From: Aphidius gifuensis | Taxonomy: Eukaryota; Arthropoda; Insecta; Hymenoptera; Braconidae | DNA: 64,000 bases | Direction: 5' to 3' | NCBI RefSeq assembly: GCF_014905175.1 | Contig: NC_057788.1 | Coordinates: forward strand, 30,288,154 to 30,352,153 | Shown: one piece after another, positions 63,201-64,000 of the stretch | Layout of the letters: every line of letters starts with the position of its first letter | How positions within the stretch are numbered: position 1 is the stretch's first letter | Translations under genes and position numbers: made by a program | Notes under the pieces: generated by a model | What the model was told of the DNA's origin: nothing | The model's database searches: none | Seen by the model: only the letters and a program-made list of their open reading frames with translations

Positions 63201-63920
63201 GTAGCTTGTTTATTAGAATAAATTAATTTATAATCAACGTTACATGTGAATGTGTATTTGCAAAAAAATTAATTAATCTTTAACATATTGAATTTATCCA
63301 AAAACAAAGTGACTATTTAATTTATTTTTCTTCGTGATTTTTGTGTGACAAATTTTTTAAATATTACTTCAATGTGCTAAATACATTATCAGCGAAATGT
63401 TTGCTAGTATACTAGGATGACAATTAATTATCTATTTATTTAATTATTAATTTTTTTTTGATTAACATACCTGGAAGTACAGGATGATGGTCCAAATCAG
63501 ACCCAAAACAACTGGTGGACGACCATCGACTAAATCTGATGAATTGATGTTAACTAATTTAATCTAAACAAATAAAAATTATCATTATAAAATATACTCT
63601 GTAAATAATTAATAATTATTTTTATTTATTTATCAATTTATTAATTTTTTTTTATTACCCTTTTGCTCTGTAAAAATTGCAGTGCAGTATTTGCATTGCT
63701 GACAAAGTGAGGCCGTTTTAAATTTCTTCCTTTCTCAACGGGCTATAAAAATAAAATATTTAAAATATTAAATTATCATCTAATTAGCGTTGATAAACAA
63801 TTAAAAATTTAATAATTTATTTACCAATTTTTCACCGGATAAAACTTCTAATAATGCCAAAAGTTTTGTTCCATCTTTTAAATCTTCGATGAGGTCATCA
63901 ACTCGCATCGGTGGAATTCT
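3009..63920 (-). CDS. Msp300: Msp300, giant nesprin-1-type nuclear envelope spectrin-repeat protein (5'-partial)
   Basis: Nesprins anchor actin and microtubule motors to the nuclear envelope; in insects Msp300 positions muscle nuclei. The exons, in transcript order, are 63825-63920, 63659-63742, 63471-63563, 62703-62872, 59839-62613, 59648-59756, 58333-59377, 51885-58237, 51354-51802, 51076-51271, 50810-50884, 43546-50178, 43205-43300, 40334-43015, 39591-40235, 39142-39293, 35248-36058, 34998-35156, 34519-34881, 34330-34440, 24140 to about 32974, 23378-23488, 23016-23315, 22804-22938, 16275-21731, 15903-16202, 14741-15697, 11207-11509, 8528-8785, 4814-7737, 4629-4667, 3974-4480, 3656-3899, 3353-3408 and 3009-3228. 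They sum to 43,743 nt, divisible by three. The protein has CH1 (cut at its start), CH2, a spectrin rod, two unstructured inserts and a C-terminal KASH domain. The initiator and earlier exons lie right of the window. The 5' edge of the exon ending near 32974 is uncertain; the other junctions look sound. Confidence 0.93.
3353..3408 (-). CDS. Msp300: Msp300 exon 34: linker to KASH
   Basis: A 56-nt exon encoding LLDEAASAASKSDLTSMA plus two bases of an Asp codon; donor GTATGT. The short Ala/Ser linker precedes the basic juxtamembrane patch. Confidence 0.88.
3656..3899 (-). CDS. Msp300: Msp300 exon 33: last spectrin repeat
   Basis: A 244-nt exon encoding ELRSDLERCEPRVLSLQEVA and LRLRLQSLCRLTGIYALKLG, matching the adapter-like last repeat of nesprins; it ends phase 0 at GTAAGT. 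Confidence 0.92.
3974..4480 (-). CDS. Msp300: Msp300 exon 32: CxxC motif and juxtamembrane spectrin repeat
   Basis: A 507-nt exon opening HDDGRLTCPLCSRRNWAQLD and continuing with DLWRLEKWLDYAEATQ, the conserved last repeats before the KASH domain in nesprin-1-type proteins. It ends YEKF plus two bases of an Arg codon. Confidence 0.92.
4629..4667 (-). CDS. Msp300: Msp300 exon 31: 39-nt microexon
   Basis: Acceptor TGACAG and donor GTAAGT flank 39 bases that keep phase with both neighbours, encoding SPIVEAYSIPCE. Its last Cys pairs in sequence with the CPLC motif of the next exon. Confidence 0.85.
4814..7737 (-). CDS. Msp300: Msp300 exon 30: C-terminal spectrin rod
   Basis: A 2924-nt exon starting SLSTVGQGESKEQLKLLRNH and giving about 970 residues of spectrin repeats (WLTDAETRIHSCDSGHEEPE, IRSWLGKIELQLTEP). 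Near its 3' end the sequence VDEAIQVETL then EQDCAVQVDTL interrupts the helices. It ends RAREQQIKEI plus two bases of an Arg codon at a GTCAGT donor. Confidence 0.93.
7738..8527 (-). other. Msp300 intron, no other feature seen
   Basis: A 790-nt AT-rich intron. No coding or structured signal was recognised. Confidence 0.75.
8528..8785 (-). CDS. Msp300: Msp300 exon 29: spectrin segment
   Basis: A 258-nt phase 0/0 exon encoding VCEETLAEHKERLAKLRCLV and ending GGLHQTKNFLDSVQQ; acceptor TTTCAG, donor GTAAAT. Last exon of the all-phase-0 block. Confidence 0.9.
8786..11206 (-). other. long Msp300 intron with a GC-richer island and ATC microsatellite
   Basis: This 2421-nt intron holds an ATC repeat at about 9597-9621 and a GC-richer block at about 10030-10270 that includes a CACGTG E-box (about 10259). 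No exon or RNA gene is recognised. Confidence 0.6.
9597..9621 (+). repeat. (ATC)n microsatellite
   Basis: About eight uninterrupted ATC units within an intron. Confidence 0.9.
11207..11509 (-). CDS. Msp300: Msp300 exon 28: spectrin repeat
   Basis: A 303-nt phase 0/0 exon encoding GLNGSLGAQEVLVDELREAA and ending AAVKAWVDLQMGSVTNLPPE then EACKQVK. It is slightly richer in GC at third positions than its neighbours. Confidence 0.9.
11510..14740 (-). other. long Msp300 intron with possible regulatory islands
   Basis: This 3231-nt intron has no convincing exon. A GC-richer stretch with ATTGG boxes lies at about 11690-11860. A TATA-like plus CG-rich block lies at about 14500-14620. Elsewhere it is homopolymer-rich AT sequence. 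Confidence 0.6.
14500..14620 (-). promoter_or_regulatory. candidate internal promoter upstream of exons 28-35
   Basis: On the minus strand a TATATAAA box (14608-14615) is followed by a CTGCGCAGGCG-type element (14594-14604) and then three TCAGT initiator-like strings (14542-14546, 14515-14519, 14510-14514). The TATA to TCAGT spacing is longer than the usual 30 bases, so the core is not canonical. Short KASH isoforms of nesprins are known from other animals, which would suit an internal start here. Confidence 0.3.
14741..15697 (-). CDS. Msp300: Msp300 exon 27: spectrin repeats
   Basis: A 957-nt phase 0/0 exon starting ELKAQYEVHNNMRNEANICF and ending MMELLTVQGSVDYDRLLKAT. About three helical repeats; acceptor TTACAG, donor GTATGG. 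Confidence 0.91.
15903..16202 (-). CDS. Msp300: Msp300 exon 26: spectrin repeat
   Basis: A 300-nt phase 0/0 exon encoding ILSSDISTHHDRLIQLLNIS and ending VNRIDNWMARAERELGSVQN plus a tail; a typical helix A is visible near its end. Confidence 0.9.
16275..21731 (-). CDS. Msp300: Msp300 exon 25: acidic unstructured exon with QT-motif array
   Basis: An exon of 5457 nt (1819 codons), phase 0/0 from TTTCAG to GTAAAT. Its first 1400 or so residues are non-spectrin: acidic, Ile/Thr/Pro-rich, with three poly-Lys patches, two S-(Y/W)-(A/S)-x-V motifs (21606-21626 and 17883-17903) and 15 QT motifs between 18541 and 19320. Near 20700-21260 there is a conserved-looking basic block (ADGTKRIIVKKLRKTL, VTRTRPDGSLETTTKQSYGG, VIKRTRKIIRKITIIDGKE). 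The last 400 residues return to helical spectrin-like sequence (WMTLEQSIKEERGWLQVAHQ). The insert and rod are fused in one exon, so this insert cannot be skipped without removing rod sequence as well. Confidence 0.91.
18541..19320 (-). other. array of 15 QT (LC8-like) motifs in exon 25
   Basis: In 260 codons the order is ETQTIL, EVQTSP, AVQTID, SVQTMT, SIQTSP, GTQTSP, ETQTIK, EQQTSP, GMQTIT, EIQTSK, EVQTDI, ETQTDP, EIQTNS, VAQTTP and EVQTIS. The dynein light chain LC8 (DYNLL) binds a core of the x-T-Q-T or x-(I/V)-Q-(T/V) type as a beta strand. Binding by these copies is inferred, not shown. Confidence 0.6.
21732..22803 (-). other. Msp300 intron with simple repeats
   Basis: A 1072-nt AT-rich intron with long A and T runs, an AATTA repeat near 22510-22530 and an ACC trinucleotide run near 22538-22557. 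No exon is seen. Confidence 0.72.
22804..22938 (-). CDS. Msp300: Msp300 exon 24: short helical exon
   Basis: A 135-nt phase 0/0 exon encoding ALQEDLSRRTIKVSELESLP and a second helix to RIKQKQQ. The chosen acceptor is CGTAG at 22939-22940; an alternative AG nine bases into the exon would drop three residues. Confidence 0.84.
23016..23315 (-). CDS. Msp300: Msp300 exon 23: spectrin repeat
   Basis: A 300-nt phase 0/0 exon starting TILKSLRKFDKQATNLNEKI and ending MTYQKFLEETDVWLQNLISS plus a short tail; one repeat in size. Confidence 0.88.
23378..23488 (-). CDS. Msp300: Msp300 exon 22: return to helical rod
   Basis: A 111-nt phase 0/0 exon encoding EFLGNDIDKLRQSVNKLEES then LNSIPEDSIDTMLTAIT; acceptor TTTCAG, donor GTAAGA. 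Confidence 0.88.
23489..24139 (-). other. Msp300 intron, no other feature seen
   Basis: This 651-nt intron lies between exons 21 and 22. A small open frame at 23780-24001 on the minus strand lacks coding character. Nothing else is recognised. Confidence 0.7.
24140..32974 (-). CDS. Msp300: Msp300 exon 21: giant Lys/Glu-rich unstructured exon
   Basis: One open frame of about 2945 codons with a GTGCAA donor in phase 0. The first 20 or so residues (RIDNWRHQSRQLLDEI) look like the end of a spectrin helix; the rest is not spectrin. It is dominated by Lys, Glu, Ile, Pro and Val, with degenerate KPxEKxIE octads, poly-Lys patches, a Gln/Met/Tyr-rich part (about 31800-32300) and an Arg-Ser patch (about 25990-26030). 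Five S-(Y/W)-A-x-(V/I) motifs are spread through it. The last 200 residues have islands that look more ordered (HFMSLDDFWTDKNSYHNAER, GGMCSWNDYSTYLSLEKK) around a Gly-rich run. The 5' boundary is unresolved: minus-strand AG sites before 32974 and before 32965 both keep phase 0, but neither has a good pyrimidine tract. The frame is open to 33028. Confidence 0.85.
26760..27350 (-). repeat. degenerate KPxEKxIE-type octad array in exon 21
   Basis: About 190 codons consist of variants of an 8-residue, 24-nt unit alternating KPVEK, KPAEK, LIEKP and EIKK. On the plus strand it appears as TTTTTCAA/TTTTTTAA-punctuated 24-mers. It reads as a decayed coding minisatellite. Confidence 0.8.
29120..29290 (-). 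repeat. second KPAEKIIEKP array in exon 21
   Basis: A shorter array of the same unit (KPAEKIIEKPVEKITEKS and relatives), separated from the first by about 1.8 kb of non-repetitive Lys/Glu-rich coding sequence. It suggests internal duplication or the same slippage process. Confidence 0.75.
33411..33521 (-). CDS. Msp300: Msp300 alternative terminal exon (KASH-less isoform)
   Basis: The minus strand reads TYRERIRSLQSKIQSRTERS then KLLVQRGTPDIEPLEP and a TAG stop at 33411-33413. It directly continues the helix of exon 20 in phase 0 after an AAAG acceptor, and its heptad-like composition is coding in character. The next coding stretch lies further downstream, so this looks like an alternative last exon giving an isoform without the two unstructured inserts and without KASH. 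Its 3' UTR would follow to the left, with a minus-strand AATAAA possible near 33240. The acceptor has a weak pyrimidine tract. Confidence 0.72.
   Translation of the reverse strand, partial: TYRERIRSLQSKIQSRTERSKLLVQRGTPDIEPLEP
34330..34440 (-). CDS. Msp300: Msp300 exon 20: helix with branch point for isoforms
   Basis: A 111-nt phase 0/0 exon (acceptor TTTTAG, donor GTAGGT) encoding EIQQLRHQIVQVEQQLRSAL and ending REKAMQEQQ. Its donor can join in frame either to the terminal exon at 33411-33521 or to the giant exon ending near 32974. Confidence 0.86.
34519..34881 (-). CDS. Msp300: Msp300 exon 19: spectrin repeat
   Basis: A 363-nt phase 0/0 exon encoding one repeat, NALLQEMSEEWEQCEKKLKE, then SWLEKARQHLESGQNKKKP. 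Confidence 0.88.
34998..35156 (-). CDS. Msp300: Msp300 exon 18: spectrin segment
   Basis: A 159-nt exon, phase 0/0 between TTACAG and GTTGGT, encoding TAVKSCKQVNKNLSDMGKEL and a helix through EVEGQLLQR. Confidence 0.86.
35248..36058 (-). CDS. Msp300: Msp300 exon 17: spectrin repeats
   Basis: An 811-nt exon (acceptor TTTCAG, donor GTAGGT). One base completes the Thr codon, then LVNSLNLKLEKAHEDLALLE and two to three repeats with DTLDAWQRFLVLYESVCTWT as a clear helix A. It ends in phase 0. Confidence 0.9.
36059..39141 (-). other. long Msp300 intron with GC-richer islands
   Basis: This 3083-nt intron has no convincing exon on either strand. Two stretches stand out from the AT background: about 36400-36620 and about 37540-37830 (see findings). 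The rest is homopolymer-rich AT sequence. Confidence 0.6.
39142..39293 (-). CDS. Msp300: Msp300 exon 16: spectrin segment
   Basis: A 152-nt exon encoding ELVNEAEKLQPVTDEVKELC and on to DKLQQSAE plus two bases of a Thr codon completed by exon 17. The donor is GTGAGT. Confidence 0.88.
39591..40235 (-). CDS. Msp300: Msp300 exon 15: spectrin repeats
   Basis: A 645-nt phase 0/0 exon (acceptor TTGCAG, donor GTAAGT) encoding IYFSAESSIRELVSQQIQQA and about 195 further residues, including HLEQGAESWRDYTQILERVK, a spectrin helix A. Confidence 0.9.
40334..43015 (-). CDS. Msp300: Msp300 exon 14: spectrin repeats
   Basis: A 2682-nt exon, phase 0/0. Its first codon is ATG, directly after the AATAG acceptor, but the phase match to exon 13 shows that it is internal, not an initiator. 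About 890 residues of charged heptad-like helices with W-I/L-x-x-(K/A)-E signatures (LRTWINQQRALCAEWKSRP) correspond to roughly eight repeats. Confidence 0.93.
43205..43300 (-). CDS. Msp300: Msp300 exon 13: short rod exon
   Basis: This 96-nt exon encodes GDRLKALLAVIERKGFLTKL then NEMCDE. It is phase 0/0 between TGCAG and GTTTGC and is helical. Confidence 0.87.
43546..50178 (-). CDS. Msp300: Msp300 exon 12: largest spectrin-rod exon
   Basis: This exon of 6633 nt (2211 codons) is phase 0/0 and open throughout. It holds a long series of spectrin repeats with the same helix A and helix C signatures as exon 8 (for example FDNQISACTGWLEGIREKL and SDGREEINNQLKEIQNDWE). Near its 3' end the pattern breaks into an Ala-rich stretch (AAAVEACEAAAACVSRPGSP), probably a linker between repeats. 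Confidence 0.94.
50179..50809 (-). other. Msp300 intron, no other feature seen
   Basis: This 631-nt AT-rich intron shows homopolymer runs and no coding or structured signal. Confidence 0.75.
50810..50884 (-). CDS. Msp300: Msp300 exon 11: short spectrin segment
   Basis: This 75-nt exon encodes ELLKITETKDSDVFELVAIG then DHLEQ. It is phase 0/0 between CTCAG and GTAAGA, so it could be skipped without a frameshift. Confidence 0.85.
51076..51271 (-). CDS. Msp300: Msp300 exon 10: spectrin repeat
   Basis: A 196-nt exon. The acceptor AG just before ATTCGAG is the one that restores the phase left by exon 9. It encodes RIQQWSEYENALERLLAWL, a clear spectrin helix A, and ends phase 0 at GTACGT. Confidence 0.85.
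51354..51802 (-). CDS. Msp300: Msp300 exon 9: spectrin repeats
   Basis: A 449-nt exon (acceptor TTTAAG, donor GTAATA). It begins TLHQEILAHKRIVEAISEKA and ends with RDVTNL plus two bases of an Arg codon completed by exon 10. It spans about one and a third repeats. Confidence 0.88.
51885..58237 (-). CDS. Msp300: Msp300 exon 8: giant spectrin-rod exon
   Basis: A 6353-nt exon of about 2117 codons. It starts with a short Asn/Asp-rich linker (DEDNSQDAKQLNAEIHDL), then gives an uninterrupted series of spectrin-type three-helix repeats. The recurring signatures are helix A W-x-x-(F/Y)-E-x-x-x-x-x-x-x-W-L-(R/K)-x-x-E and helix C G-(R/Q)-E-I-(I/V)-R-x-x-L-R-x-L-(R/W), as in SPDGREIVRQQLRNLRTLWD. The phase is 0 at the donor (GTAATA). 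Such a long fused exon implies loss of ancestral introns. Confidence 0.93.
58333..59377 (-). CDS. Msp300: Msp300 exon 7: spectrin repeats
   Basis: A 1045-nt exon with acceptor TTGTAG and donor GTAAAA, starting KVCQDADNKREAMKWLVQVL. Around 350 residues of coiled, Glu/Lys-rich helices follow, consistent with about three repeats. It leaves one base, completed as Asp by the next exon. Confidence 0.9.
59648..59756 (-). CDS. Msp300: Msp300 exon 6: spectrin-repeat segment
   Basis: A 109-nt exon; one base completes the split codon, then FDEMVKWMDHVDSTLQAIL, a spectrin helix A/B pattern, and it ends at a GTAAAA donor in phase 0. Confidence 0.88.
59839..62613 (-). CDS. Msp300: Msp300 exon 5: rest of CH2 and first spectrin repeats
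   Basis: A 2775-nt exon. It opens with NSGIKVRDFGESWRDGNAFL and closes CH2 with ARLLDPEDVDVPQPDEKSIM, the highly conserved end of CH2 (D-P-E-D-V-D-x-x-x-P-D-E-x-S). The remaining 800 or so residues are Leu/Glu/Lys-rich helical sequence with recurrent W-x-x-W/L-x-x-(A/V)-E patterns, as in spectrin repeats, for example AVRCWSKFRDCERQVIDWL. It ends in a GTATAT donor with two bases of a split Lys codon. Confidence 0.93.
62703..62872 (-). CDS. Msp300: Msp300 exon 4: CH1-CH2 linker and start of CH2
   Basis: The acceptor is TTATAG and the donor GTGAGT; the exon leaves two bases of a split codon. A Ser-rich linker (GSQSSLESLGSVASEKK) is followed by GARKTLLQWVTNALPE, the first helix of CH2. The split codon completes as Glu at the next exon. 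Confidence 0.92.
62873..63470 (-). other. Msp300 intron, no other feature seen
   Basis: This 598-nt AT-rich intron separates CH1 from the linker to CH2. No open frame with coding character is seen. Confidence 0.75.
63471..63563 (-). CDS. Msp300: Msp300 exon 3: CH1, end
   Basis: This 93-nt phase 0/0 exon encodes IKLVNINSSDLVDG followed by GLIWTIILYFQ. Both are signature strings of CH1 in actin-binding proteins (VNI-x-x-x-D-(I/L)-V-D-G and G-L-(I/V)-W-x-(I/L)-I). Confidence 0.93.
63659..63742 (-). CDS. Msp300: Msp300 exon 2: CH1, middle
   Basis: This 84-nt, phase 0/0 exon encodes GRNLKRPHFVSNANTALQFL, the central part of CH1 (conserved H-x-x-x-N-x-x-x-A-L-x-F-L pattern). It joins in frame to the exons on both sides. 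Confidence 0.92.
63825..63920 (-). CDS. Msp300: Msp300 exon 1 of window: CH1, first part
   Basis: The exon starts after a minus-strand TTGCAG acceptor and ends at GTAAAT, phase 0 on both sides. It reads RIPPMRVDDLIEDLKDGTKL followed by LALLEVLSGEKL, the helix pair typical of the first calponin-homology domain of spectrin/nesprin actin-binding modules. The preceding exon (KxxTxWIN-type helix of CH1) is beyond the right edge; a possible donor lies in the last ten bases of the window. Confidence 0.92.
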
Positions 63921-64000
63921 CTGCAATGTTTATATTTTTACATTAAAAAATCATTTATTTATTTAAACAATTAAGCAAAGAGAGAGAAAAAAATTAACTT

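Noticed and set aside
63990..64000. end of the next upstream Msp300 exon at the right edge
   Set aside because: A GT-like donor string is present but no exon sequence can be read, so no feature was called.

Overview
The window is AT-rich eukaryotic DNA (long A/T homopolymers, GT-AG introns) holding parts of two genes that converge tail to tail. Protein content and intron style fit an insect. The strong AT bias and the giant fused exons would suit a parasitoid wasp or another hymenopteran, but that is a guess. No bacterial genes, tRNA or rRNA genes, CRISPR arrays or recognisable transposons were seen.

1-1970, + strand: the 3' part of Hira, the histone H3.3 chaperone. Three exons carry the end of the N-terminal region, the B domain that binds ASF1, a long Asn-rich linker and the complete C-terminal HIRA domain. 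The WD40 part lies before the window. A shared intergenic gap of about 1 kb (1971-3008) holds both 3' UTRs.

3009-63920, - strand: almost all of one giant gene, the insect nesprin Msp300 (nesprin-1/SYNE1 family). I traced 35 coding exons by splice sites and reading phase. They run from inside the first calponin-homology (CH) domain at the right edge, through CH2 and thousands of residues of spectrin repeats, to a transmembrane KASH domain ending in PPPL. The joined exons give about 14,580 codons, divisible by three, with consistent phases at every junction. Two huge unstructured exons interrupt the spectrin rod: exon 21 (about 24140-32974), rich in Lys/Glu, and exon 25 (16275-21731), acidic and rich in QT motifs. 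All introns from the start of exon 18 to the start of exon 30 are phase 0, so this stretch looks built for modular splicing. An alternative terminal exon at 33411-33521 would make a KASH-less isoform.

How the parts would act: the CH pair binds actin, the rod spans the cytoplasm, and KASH couples to SUN proteins across the outer nuclear membrane. The unstructured exons hold two repeated short-motif families. One is 15 LC8/dynein-light-chain-like QT motifs. The other is seven copies of a Ser-aromatic-Ala-x-Val/Ile motif that I cannot assign. These are the best candidates for something undescribed here. Long introns at 8786-11206, 11510-14740 and 36059-39141 contain GC-richer islands that may be internal promoters or enhancers.
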